A program made the position numbers and the translations under genes. From Oscillospiraceae bacterium (GTDB lineage Bacteria; Bacillota; Clostridia; Oscillospirales; Oscillospiraceae): a stretch of DNA of 64,000 nt. This document shows positions 8,428-16,137 of the stretch, one piece after another; position 1 is the stretch's first letter; each line of letters opens with the position of its first letter. The notes under the pieces are model-generated. The model was given only the letters and a program-made list of their open reading frames with translations. It was not told the origin of the DNA and made no database searches. The stretch covers positions 558,001 through 622,000 of the forward strand of contig AP025583.1 in NCBI GenBank assembly GCA_022846095.1. The letters run 5' to 3'.

Positions 8428-9750
8428 TTAAAACTCAAGCATGGTCTTGGGGGACCAGCCCACGGCCTGGTCGCCGCAGAACATGGAGTTGTCCTCCATG
8501 ATGATGGAGCCGTCCTCGCGCACGGAGGGCCCGAGGATCTCGTCCCCGGCCCAGCCGCCGGACAGGCCGTCGCGGGCCAGGGCCTGGAGCTCGCCGATGA
8601 CGGTCTTGCAGGGGGGCAGCTCAATGAGCTCGGACACGTTGCCGGTGGACACCAGGGCGTCGCACTTCTCGTCCAGGGTCACCAGGGGCTGGGAGCGGCC
8701 GTCGCGGCCGGTGCACTCGTTGGCGATGCCCACCACCTTCACGCCCACGTCCTCCAGGGCCACGATGCAGCGCACGTAGTCGGCGTCGGGGTTGCCGTAG
8801 CCCTCCTCGGTGACGATGGCGCCGTCGGCGCCCAGGTTCAGAGCCATGTTGGCCACCACGGTGGCGGCGCGCTCCTTCTGCTCCAGGGCCACGTTCAGGT
8901 TGGACATGATCACGCCCAGGAAGTTGAAGCTCTTGCCGTCCTCGGCCATCATCTCGCGGATGGTGGGGAAGTTCTGGAAGTCGTAGGTGCTCCACTTGGA
9001 GGAGCAGGGCATGAAGGAGCCGGAGATAATGGCGCCGTCCAGCACCTCGGTGGGGCTCATGTAGGTGGGCATGAACTTGTTCATGTCCCAGCCGTAGAGC
9101 ATGTCATTGTAGCCAAGCTCCTCCATCTGGGACTGGGGCTGGAGCACCAGCACCACGTTGGGCAGGCCGTTGGCGGGCCGCTTGGTGGCGGGGGCGAAGT
9201 CCAGCACGTCGGTGTCCTCGGGCTGGAGGTCCTTCACGCACTGGCCGATGTACTCGGCCAGGCGGTGGGCGCCCCAGCGGATGGCGTGGTTCTTCTTCTG
9301 CTGCTCGTAGCGCTCAAACGCCTCGTCGGTGTCCATGACCATGCAGATGTTGATGAGCTGGGAGTAGTAGGTGTACTTGGCGCCCTCGCCCCCCATGTCG
9401 ATGAGGCCGTCGCCAAAGGAGCCCCAGTGCTTGCCCACGGCCAGCACGCTGCAGCCCTTCAGGGCGTGGACCCGGCCCTCGCCGGCCCGGCACACGTCGC
9501 CGGTGATGCCGGGGAACACGGGGCGGCCGTCGGTGCGCACGCGGGGCTCCACGGCCTCCTTCACGGGGCAGATGCGGGTGTCGTCGCCGGGCTTTGCGAT
9601 AACCAGATCCAGGTCGGTAATGTGCTCGTCCTCGCCCTTCAGGTAAGCGATCGCCGCTTCCTTGTCGATGGTGAGCACACCGTCCTTGAAGCTGGTCTCA
9701 GACCCGAAGCAGACGTCCTTGACGTGGAAATTGCCGATTTCCAGTTTCAT
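8428..9750 (-). CDS. grdE: Glycine/sarcosine/betaine reductase component B, proprotein of alpha and beta subunits (GrdE/GrdG/GrdI family)
   Basis: A 440-residue proprotein. Family members are cleaved at a Cys that becomes a pyruvoyl group; here the candidate is Cys in QLINICMVMD (about residue 135). The start VKDVCFGSETSFKDGVL and the block PTEVLDGAIISGSFMPC are typical. It is 14 bases upstream of grdB and transcribed from its own promoter. The stretch EQQKKNHAIRWGAHRLAEYIG directly after the cleavage site differs from the GrdE sequences I remember, which supports a betaine or sarcosine paralogue. That is memory-based and not a computed alignment. Confidence 0.92.
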   Translation of the reverse strand: MKLEIGNFHVKDVCFGSETSFKDGVLTIDKEAAIAYLKGEDEHITDLDLVIAKPGDDTRICPVKEAVEPRVRTDGRPVFPGITGDVCRAGEGRVHALKGCSVLAVGKHWGSFGDGLIDMGGEGAKYTYYSQLINICMVMDTDEAFERYEQQKKNHAIRWGAHRLAEYIGQCVKDLQPEDTDVLDFAPATKRPANGLPNVVLVLQPQSQMEELGYNDMLYGWDMNKFMPTYMSPTEVLDGAIISGSFMPCSSKWSTYDFQNFPTIREMMAEDGKSFNFLGVIMSNLNVALEQKERAATVVANMALNLGADGAIVTEEGYGNPDADYVRCIVALEDVGVKVVGIANECTGRDGRSQPLVTLDEKCDALVSTGNVSELIELPPCKTVIGELQALARDGLSGGWAGDEILGPSVREDGSIIMEDNSMFCGDQAVGWSPKTMLEF

Positions 9751-9828
9751 AAGCAGACTCTCCTTCTTTTACTTGTGGTCTTCTAAAAAGGTGGATTTTC
9801 CGGGTTTCTGGGGGACATCCTATTCTTC

Positions 9829-9864
9829 AATCGCGATTATATAATTCCGGGCAATAAAAGTCAA
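9829..9864 (-). promoter_or_regulatory. Sigma-70 promoter and operator candidate of grdE-grdB
   Basis: TTGACT (9864-9859) and TATAAT (9841-9836) are separated by exactly 17 bases. A 10-base perfect palindrome AATCGCGATT (9829-9838) overlaps the -10 and is a good candidate operator for the divergent TetR regulator. Confidence 0.82.
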
Positions 9865-9937
9865 GTAGGAATTATCGATGTTTTCTATTTGCAAATCAAA
9901 TAAACCGCAGAAAGTGAGAAAAGGTTCAATCATCATC

Positions 9938-9967
9938 TTGATTAATTTAAAATTGTGTGTGTATAAT
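9938..9967 (+). promoter_or_regulatory. Promoter of the TetR-yitT unit
   Basis: TTGATT (9938-9943) and TATAAT (9962-9967) are 18 bases apart, about 43 bases before the ATG at 10010. It fires away from the grdE promoter, giving a divergent regulator arrangement. Confidence 0.75.
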
Positions 9968-10009
9968 AGGAATACCACAGAAAAAAAGACCGGGGAGCGT
10001 GAGAGACTT

Positions 10010-10663
10010 ATGGCGAGACCACCCTACAAGGCGGAGCAGCGCAACCAGATTTTCGCCTGCTTTGTGAACGCGGCCAGCGAGATTATGGAGAACGAGGGGA
10101 TGGCGGAGCTCACCCTGCGCAAGGTGGCGAAAAGGGCGGGCTATAACAGCGCCACCTTATATAATTACTTCAAGGACCTGGACCACCTGGTGATGTACGC
10201 CTCCATGAAGTATTTCCAGGAGTACAACCAGAACCTGACCATCTACATCGCCGACATCAAGGACGACTACCTGCGCTTTATCTCCATCTGGGAGTTCTTC
10301 TGCGACTCGGCCTTCCGGCATCCCCACGCCTTCTACAACCTGTTTTACGGCAAGTACAGCGGGGAGCTGGAGAGCATCATCCAGGAGTATTACCAGGTGT
10401 TCCCCGAGGAGCTGGGCGAGATGGACGACAGGGTGCTGGATATGCTCACCACCGGCGCGCTGCCCGAGCGCAACATGAGCATCATGCGCCCGCTGGTGGA
10501 GCAGGGGTACATGACCGGGGAGGAGGGGCCAATCTTCAACGAGATTATCCTCTACTGCTTCAAGGAGCTGCTGAGCCAGAAGATCCAGCTGGGGGACGAG
10601 CTGGACAACCACGCGCTGATCGAGCGGCAGATCCGCTACATCCAGGCCGTGCTGCGCAGATAG
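10010..10663 (+). CDS. TetR/AcrR family transcriptional regulator
   Basis: A 217-residue regulator with an N-terminal helix-turn-helix: MARPPYKAEQRNQIF, then ENEGMAELTLRKVAKRAGYNSATLYNYFKDLDHLV (residues about 28-62) is the classic TetR DNA-binding region. The C-terminal part is an all-helical ligand domain of unknown specificity. It is divergent from grdE-grdB across 259 bases and followed 18 bases later by a YitT-family gene. Control of the grd genes and of the membrane protein, perhaps in response to a quaternary amine or a reductase metabolite, is an inference from position. The ATG at 10010 was chosen because it matches TetR N-termini and sits after GGGGAG. Confidence 0.9.
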   Translation: MARPPYKAEQRNQIFACFVNAASEIMENEGMAELTLRKVAKRAGYNSATLYNYFKDLDHLVMYASMKYFQEYNQNLTIYIADIKDDYLRFISIWEFFCDSAFRHPHAFYNLFYGKYSGELESIIQEYYQVFPEELGEMDDRVLDMLTTGALPERNMSIMRPLVEQGYMTGEEGPIFNEIILYCFKELLSQKIQLGDELDNHALIERQIRYIQAVLRR

Positions 10664-10681
10664 CGCATGGAGGGGAACGCC

Positions 10682-11566
10682 ATGAAAATGCCCACGCCCA
10701 CGGGGGCAGCGGTGAAGCACGGGGCCTGCATCCTGGGCGGCGCGTTGCTGTACGCGCTGGCCTTCAACCTGTTTCTCAACGGCAACCACATCGCCGCCGG
10801 CGGCCTGAGCGGCGTGGCCACCGTGCTCACCAACGTGCTGCCAATTTCCCCCACCGTCATCATCACTGTGCTCAATATCCCCCTGCTGGTGGTCAGCCTC
10901 TTCGTCAAGGGCTGGAAGTTCACCCGCAATACCCTGCTGGGCAGCGCGGCCTATTCCCTGGCGGTGGGGCTGACGGCGGGGCTGCCCACCCTGTCCGCCA
11001 ACCCCCTGGTGGCCGCCGTGTTCGGCGGCGCCCTCTACGGGCTGGGGGTGGCCCTGCTGGCCCGGGGCAACGGCTCCACCGGCGGCACCGACCTTATCAA
11101 CCGGATGCTGGCGGGCAGATTCCGCAACCTGAGCCTGGGCAAGATCGGCATGATTGTGGACGGCTCCATCGTGGTGCTGTCCATGGTGGTGTTCCGCAAT
11201 ATCGAGGTGGGCCTCTACGCCATCATCACCATCTACGTCTACACCGCCTTCGCCGACAAGATTATGCTGGGCTTCGACCGGGCCAACCTGTGCTTCATCA
11301 TCACCGGAGGGGACCCCGAGAGGCTCGTCAAGGGCCTGATGACCAAGCTGCACCGCTCTGTGACCAAGCTGGAGGGGGAGGGCATGTACTCGGGCACCGG
11401 GCGCAGCGTGCTCATGACCGTGGTGCGGCCCAGCGAGGCCCCCGCCCTCAAGGATCTGGTGAGCGAGCTGGAGCCCGACGCCTTCGTGGTGGTGGCCCAG
11501 GCCAACGAGGTGCTGGGGGGCAGCTTCAAGGCCTTCCCGCTGCCCCCCGTCAAGCGGGTGGGATAA
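10682..11566 (+). CDS. YitT family membrane protein (DUF161/DUF2179)
   Basis: A 294-residue protein with five to six N-terminal membrane helices (HGACILGGALLYALAFNLFL onward) and a cytosolic C-terminal DUF2179 domain (about residues 215-290, FIITGGDPERLVKGLMTKLHR through VLGGSFKAF). The internal motif GNGSTGGTDLINRM is typical. YitT proteins are common in Firmicutes; the transported molecule is unknown. An ATG at 10667 is in frame, but the GGAGGGG site lies inside that extension, so 10682 is preferred. It shares a transcript with the TetR gene and ends at a strong terminator. Confidence 0.88.
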   Translation: MKMPTPTGAAVKHGACILGGALLYALAFNLFLNGNHIAAGGLSGVATVLTNVLPISPTVIITVLNIPLLVVSLFVKGWKFTRNTLLGSAAYSLAVGLTAGLPTLSANPLVAAVFGGALYGLGVALLARGNGSTGGTDLINRMLAGRFRNLSLGKIGMIVDGSIVVLSMVVFRNIEVGLYAIITIYVYTAFADKIMLGFDRANLCFIITGGDPERLVKGLMTKLHRSVTKLEGEGMYSGTGRSVLMTVVRPSEAPALKDLVSELEPDAFVVVAQANEVLGGSFKAFPLPPVKRVG

Positions 11567-11577
11567 AAGGAATTAAG

Positions 11578-11624
11578 CAGGGCCCCGGGCCGGAGATTCT
11601 CCGGCCCGGGGCCCTGTTTGTTTC
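11578..11624 (+). terminator. Terminator after the yitT-like gene
   Basis: An almost uninterrupted GC stem (11578-11595 with 11599-11616, loop ATT) is followed by TTTGTTT. Confidence 0.9.
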
Positions 11625-11685
11625 GGAGTGCGCAGCTTCGTCGTTCTCGCCAAAGAAGGTGTGCGAAACATGAAAATCTTTGCAA

Positions 11686-11736
11686 TTGACAGGGCGGGGA
11701 AGGGAGAGTAAAATGATATTGTTAAAAAAATAACGA
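11686..11736 (+). promoter_or_regulatory. Promoter and Rex-like operator of the hydrogenase gene
   Basis: TTGACA (11686-11691) and TAAAAT (11709-11714) are 17 bases apart. Directly downstream, over the expected start site, 11719-11736 reads TTGTTAA-AAAA-ATAACGA, matching 12 of 14 fixed positions of the Rex consensus TTGTTAA-N4-TTAACAA. Rex represses when NADH is low and commonly controls hydrogenases and fermentation genes in clostridia. No rex gene is in the window. Confidence 0.75.
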
Positions 11737-11786
11737 TAACTGAAACGACCAGTTTACATACCGCTGGCGGAGAGGGGCAAAGAGCG

Positions 11787-13217
11787 ATGCGCGTGTACGA
11801 GACAAGGGTGCAGGAGCTGAAGGACGACGTGCTGCGGGAGGTGGCGGGCCTGGCCTGGGAGGACCGCCTCCAGACCGGCATCCTGGACATCCCGGAGCGG
11901 ATTATCCCCGGGCCCAAGGCCACCATGCGCTGCTGCATCTATAAGGAGCGGGCGGTGGTCTCCAGCCGCGTGAAGATGGCCATGGGGGGCGACCGCTCCA
12001 ACCCCTGCGTGGTGGAGGTGATGGACGTGGCCTGCGACGAGTGCCCCGTCACCGAGATCACCGTGGGCCCCGCCTGCCGGGGCTGCATCGCCACCCGCTG
12101 CGTCCACACCTGCCCCAAGCAGGCCATCACCGTGGTGGACCACAGGGCCCAGATCGACCACTCCAAATGCATCACCTGCGGCAAGTGCATCAGCGCCTGC
12201 CCCTACGGCGCCATCGAGAAGAACCAGCGGCCCTGCGAGCGGGGCTGCAAGGGCGACGCCATCTCCATGGGCCCCGACCGCAAGGCCGCCATCGACCCCA
12301 ACAAGTGCATCGGCTGCGGCTCGTGCATCTACCAGTGCCCCTTCGGAGCCATTATGGACAAGTCCTACATCGTGGACGCGGTGCAGATGCTCAAGGGCGC
12401 GGAGAAGTGGGGCTATAGGGTGTACGCCGTGGTGGCGCCCTCCATCGCCGGGCAGTTCGCCCCGGCCACCCTGGGCCAGGTGGCCGCGGGGCTGAGGAAG
12501 GCGGGCTTCCACGGCGTGATGGAGGTGGCCCTGGGGGCCGACATGGTGGCGGACGAGGAGTCCGGGGAGCTGCTGGAGCGGCGGCGGCTGGCCTCCTCCT
12601 GCTGCCCCGCCTTCGTGGACTACGTGGGCAAGAACTTCCCCCAGCAGGCGGAGGAGCTCATCTCCCACACCCCGTCCCCCATGGTGATGATCGGCCGGTA
12701 CATCAAGCGGAAGGACCCCCAGGCCAAGGTGGTCTTTGTGGGGCCCTGCGTGGCCAAGAAGAAGGAGTTCCAGCTGGGCAAGACCATGGGCGCCATCGAC
12801 TGCGTGCTCACCTTCGAGGAGATCCCGCCCCTGCTGGAGAGCCGGGGCATCGACGTGGGCGCCCTGGAGCCGGAGCCCCTGGACGAGGCCAGCGGCTACG
12901 GCCGGGGCTTCGCCAAGAGCGGCGGCGTGTCTGCGGCCGTGGCCCAGGCGCTCGAGGAGCGGGGCGTGGACGAAAAGCAGTTCAAGCTCTGCGCTGCGGC
13001 GTGCAGCGGCATCGCCGAGTGCAAGGTGGCCCTGCTGAAAGCCGCCAAGGGCATCGGGGATACCAACTTCATCGAGGGCATGGCCTGCGAGGGTGGCTGC
13101 GCCCAGGGGGCCGCCGTGCTGGTGCGCAGCCCCAAGAACCAGATGGACGTGGCCAAGCACGTCAAGGAGGCCGGCGAAAAGACCATCCGGGAGTCCGTCA
13201 ACGCGGTGGAAGGATAA
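11787..13217 (+). CDS. [FeFe] hydrogenase, monomeric, ferredoxin-domain type (group B-like)
   Basis: A 476-residue iron hydrogenase. The N-terminal half has Cys-rich segments and two classic 4Fe-4S motifs, CITCGKCISACPYGAI and CIGCGSCIYQCPFGAI. The C-terminal half carries the H-cluster signatures SSCCPAF (about residue 271), GPCVAKKKEF (about 319) and EGMACEGGCAQGAA (about 430). The second motif lacks the Met of group A enzymes, which points to the group B lineage. It should couple ferredoxin to H2 formation or uptake in the cytosol; the physiological direction is not known. It is a single-gene unit with its own promoter, Rex-like site and terminator. Maturases HydEFG are not in the window. 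Confidence 0.93.
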   Translation: MRVYETRVQELKDDVLREVAGLAWEDRLQTGILDIPERIIPGPKATMRCCIYKERAVVSSRVKMAMGGDRSNPCVVEVMDVACDECPVTEITVGPACRGCIATRCVHTCPKQAITVVDHRAQIDHSKCITCGKCISACPYGAIEKNQRPCERGCKGDAISMGPDRKAAIDPNKCIGCGSCIYQCPFGAIMDKSYIVDAVQMLKGAEKWGYRVYAVVAPSIAGQFAPATLGQVAAGLRKAGFHGVMEVALGADMVADEESGELLERRRLASSCCPAFVDYVGKNFPQQAEELISHTPSPMVMIGRYIKRKDPQAKVVFVGPCVAKKKEFQLGKTMGAIDCVLTFEEIPPLLESRGIDVGALEPEPLDEASGYGRGFAKSGGVSAAVAQALEERGVDEKQFKLCAAACSGIAECKVALLKAAKGIGDTNFIEGMACEGGCAQGAAVLVRSPKNQMDVAKHVKEAGEKTIRESVNAVEG

Positions 13218-13224
13218 AAAAGGT

Positions 13225-13249
13225 GCCCCGGCGCGGTTCGCGCCGGGGC
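13225..13249 (+). terminator. Hairpin after the hydrogenase gene
   Basis: An 11-bp perfect GC stem (13225-13235 with 13239-13249, loop GTT) begins 7 bases after the stop codon and is preceded by an A run. Only a few T residues follow. Confidence 0.7.
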
Positions 13250-13271
13250 ATTTCCGTTTGTATCGCTGCTG

Positions 13272-13655
13272 CGGATAAGGCGGCTGATGTTGGACGGGCG
13301 ATTCGTGAATCGCCCCTACGGGCCCGGAGCGGCGGGCCGATGAGGGCATCGGCCCCTACGAATGCCAGGCGCTGTACGGGGCATGGCAGTACGTGCGGCT
13401 TTTTAGGCACCCATTAAATAGCAACTACCATCAAGTCTGGGCGGGTCATGTGCCGCAGGGGCGGCAGCCCTATTCGCCTCAAGTTCCAGACCGAACCGAG
13501 CCCTGAGCGCTTACAGGTTTTGCAGGCCACCTGAGCCGCACCGCCGCCGGGCCCCTAGGTCCAGGGCCCGCAGGCCCTGGTTGTTTCTTCCCGGGGTTCT
13601 TTGCAAGCAAAGAATCCCGCCGCCGGAGGCCGGGCCTCCTCGCAATGACACGGTG
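13272..13655. repeat. Mosaic intergenic repeat, copy A
   Basis: This gene-free stretch is closely similar to 44581-45060. Shared blocks include GGACGGGCGATTCGTGAATC, CGGGCCGATG with GGCATCGGCCCCTACGA, GCTGTACGGGGCATGGCAGT, CCGAACCGAGCCCTGAGCGC and CGCCGGAGGCCGGGCCTCC. Compared with copy B it lacks an internal insert of about 80 bases and another near the end. It contains several inverted repeats and no open frame of interest. Confidence 0.88.
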
Positions 13656-13686
13656 CGCCTTCTCCGCCTGAGCTGTACCGTCTATT

Positions 13687-14715
13687 TTACCACCGGTTGA
13701 CCACCTTTTCCGCAAAGCCCATCAGCTCCCGGATCTCCAGGGCGGTGCCGTCGTCCAGCACGGCCCGGCCGTTGAAGCGCCCGAAGACCTGGTGCTGGTC
13801 GGACTTGAGCACCCCGGCGTTGGTGCAGGCCGCCCGGTCCAGCACGGGGCGGAATTCCATCTCAAAGCGGCCGTCGTCGCTGGTGAAGGCCCAGGGGGAC
13901 ATGAAGTCCTCCCGGCCGTCCTTTTGGGGGATGTGGAAGGCGACCTGGGAGAGCTTGTGGGTTTTCCCGGCGAAGAAAAGCGCGTTTTCGCTGGCCGCCG
14001 AGGTATCCCCGAAGCCGTAGCCCAGGTTGAAGCCGAAGGGCACCCCGCCCGCCAGGCCGGAGGCCGAGCCCCAGTACCAGGTGTTGCTGTAGGTCCACAC
14101 GCCCCGGCCCCAGTCCAGGGTGCCGAAGCAGGCTTCCGGGTCGAAGGCGTAGGTGCGGGAGCCCAGGGTCACGGCGCCCGAGGCCCGCATACAGTTGATC
14201 TTCTGGTTGTAGTAGAAGTGCCCCGGCTTATCGAAGGGGGTGCAGACCACGATGGACTCCTCCGGCGCTTGGGTCAGGGTGATCTGGGCGTCCAGCGCCT
14301 GAGCGTCCTTGAAGTTGTCCATGTGGGCCGCCAGCACCCGTTTTTTCCCGTCGTTGTGGAAAAAGATGCCGTAGCCCCGGCCCGAGCTGCCCACGTCCCC
14401 CCGCTCCGAGGTGGGGGGCAGGCCGGTTTTCCCCATGGGCAGGACTCGCATGGGACTTTTGGTCACCTGCCAGCCGCCGTCGAAGTCCAGCAGGGAGATG
14501 GAGTCCAGCCCCATGTAGGAGTTGTCGGCGATGGTCAGGGCCAGGGCGAAGCCCTCCCCCATGACCAGGTAGTAGTCCCACTCCTTCAGCCGGGTGACCC
14601 CGCCCCTGACCCGGGCGCGGTCGTACACGGGCAGCAGGCGGCGGGCCCAGCCCGGCTCGGTCAGATTCCCGTCCCCGTCAAGCAGTGGGACGCTTTGGGT
14701 GATTTCGTGCTGCAC
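13687..14715 (-). CDS. DUF2804 family protein
   Basis: A 342-residue soluble protein. The N-terminus QHEITQSVPLLDGDGNL followed by PGWARRLLPVYDR and RLKEWDYY is the family signature, and the rest is rich in beta-strand and aromatic residues (WGSASGLAGGVPFGFNLGYG). The family is widespread in gut Firmicutes and has no assigned function; a carbohydrate- or lipid-binding fold is possible. It begins at GTG (14715) after GGGAGGGAG and overlaps the upstream EAL gene by 55 bases, so the two are surely co-transcribed. That suggests a link to c-di-GMP control, but this is inference. Confidence 0.88.
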   Translation of the reverse strand: MQHEITQSVPLLDGDGNLTEPGWARRLLPVYDRARVRGGVTRLKEWDYYLVMGEGFALALTIADNSYMGLDSISLLDFDGGWQVTKSPMRVLPMGKTGLPPTSERGDVGSSGRGYGIFFHNDGKKRVLAAHMDNFKDAQALDAQITLTQAPEESIVVCTPFDKPGHFYYNQKINCMRASGAVTLGSRTYAFDPEACFGTLDWGRGVWTYSNTWYWGSASGLAGGVPFGFNLGYGFGDTSAASENALFFAGKTHKLSQVAFHIPQKDGREDFMSPWAFTSDDGRFEMEFRPVLDRAACTNAGVLKSDQHQVFGRFNGRAVLDDGTALEIRELMGFAEKVVNRW

Positions 14716-16028
14716 AATGCTCCCTCCCGGTCCTCAAATGAGATTTTTTCGTGCCCGCGCACAAAGCGCGCCTCAAATTCCTCCACGGGCATGGGCCTGT
14801 AAAAGACGAAGCCCTGGATGCTGTCGCAGCCGATCTCCCGCAGATAGTCCACGTAGTCCCAGCCCTCCACGCCTTCGGCCACCGTGTGCATCCCCAGCTC
14901 CCGGGCGGTCTGGACGATGTGGCGCACGATGGTGCGCTCCCGGCCGTTGTCCCGGTCCCGGAACAGGGAGCGGTCAATTTTCAGGGTGGAGATGCCCTGC
15001 TCGGTGAGCACGCTGTAGGAGGAGAAGCCGCTGCCGAAATCGTCCAGCGCGCAGGAGAAGCCGAAGCCGGTCAGCTCCCCCACCACGTCCCGCACCCGGT
15101 CCACCTTGTTGAGCACGATGCTCTCCAGCAGCTCGAACTCAATCAAATCCCTGGGCGTATCGTACTGCTCGTACACCCGCTGGTACTCGGGAAAGAAGTA
15201 GCGGTAGTTGAACATGTTCGCCGAGAGGTTCACGCTCACCGGGATGCGCCTGCCGTACTCGGCGATCCAGCGGTTGATACAGGCGCAGACCTGCCCGAAG
15301 ATATGCAGATCCACATTGTCGATCAGCCCGTTTTCCTCCAGCATGGGCAAAAAATCGGGCACGGGAATCATGCCCCGCTGCGGATCGATCCAGCGCATCA
15401 GCGCCTCCGCCCCCGCGATCTCCCCGGTGCGCAGGTCCACCTTGGGCTGGAGGTAGAGCTTGATGTCCCCCCGCTCCAGGGCGGGGTTGATGATCTCCAT
15501 CAAATCGTCGTAGCGCAGCTCGGCGTCCTGCCAGGTGAGGCCGTAGACCTCGAAGTGGGAGTTGCGGAAGGTGCGCTCCGGGCACTCGGTCCGGCAGATG
15601 TCGGCGTTATACTGGGCGGTGTAGAAGTCCACCGGCTCATCGGTGAGCTGGTAGACGCCGAATCCGGAAAAGACCTTGCCGTGGAAGCGGGGATCGTCCA
15701 TATCCCGTATCTGCCGGTTGAGCTCGATGATGCTCCGGAAGAGCTCGTCGTAGTCCCGCGGGAAGGGGAGGAGCAGGTTGTAGTAGCCCTTGGAGATTTG
15801 GGCGGCGTATCCCTCCGGCCCCACCCAGTCCGTGAGCACGCGGTAGACCTGTTCCACCAGCGCGTCCCCCGCGGCGCGGCCGTTGAGCCGGTTAAAGGTG
15901 CGGAAGCGCTTGAGCTTCATACTGATAAAAGAATATTTGCTGCGGTTTTCCGGTGGAATTGCGGCGTACCGCTCCCTGAGCCACGACTCGTCCCTCTCGC
16001 CAGTCACAACCTCACCCTTTTCCTTCAT
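14661..16028 (-). CDS. EAL domain c-di-GMP phosphodiesterase with degenerate GGDEF-like N-terminus
   Basis: A 455-residue cytosolic protein with no membrane helix or signal peptide. Residues about 30-165 resemble a GGDEF fold, but the GGDEF site is replaced by SKGYYNLLLPF, so no cyclase activity is expected. Residues about 175-430 form an EAL domain with GAEALMRW, NLSANMF, DDFGSGFSSY, and EGVE; the catalytic metal and base residues look complete, so it should hydrolyse c-di-GMP. The start ATG at 16028 was accepted because the reading frame begins there. The C-terminal tail overlaps the DUF2804 start. Confidence 0.9.
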   Translation of the reverse strand: MKEKGEVVTGERDESWLRERYAAIPPENRSKYSFISMKLKRFRTFNRLNGRAAGDALVEQVYRVLTDWVGPEGYAAQISKGYYNLLLPFPRDYDELFRSIIELNRQIRDMDDPRFHGKVFSGFGVYQLTDEPVDFYTAQYNADICRTECPERTFRNSHFEVYGLTWQDAELRYDDLMEIINPALERGDIKLYLQPKVDLRTGEIAGAEALMRWIDPQRGMIPVPDFLPMLEENGLIDNVDLHIFGQVCACINRWIAEYGRRIPVSVNLSANMFNYRYFFPEYQRVYEQYDTPRDLIEFELLESIVLNKVDRVRDVVGELTGFGFSCALDDFGSGFSSYSVLTEQGISTLKIDRSLFRDRDNGRERTIVRHIVQTARELGMHTVAEGVEGWDYVDYLREIGCDSIQGFVFYRPMPVEEFEARFVRGHEKISFEDREGALCSTKSPKASHCLTGTGI

Positions 16029-16137
16029 CTAAACTATACGAATTATAACGGAACGGGGTGGGAAATACAATGCTTTCGTAAGTAAAGTATACGGACAGCC
16101 CCCCGCCGCATAGAACTTTAGGACGGAGGTGGCGCGG

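Noticed and set aside
16080-16125. Sigma-E type promoter before ylbJ
   Set aside because: A CATAGAAC -10-like sequence is present but spacing to an upstream GTATA is too long and the match is weak.
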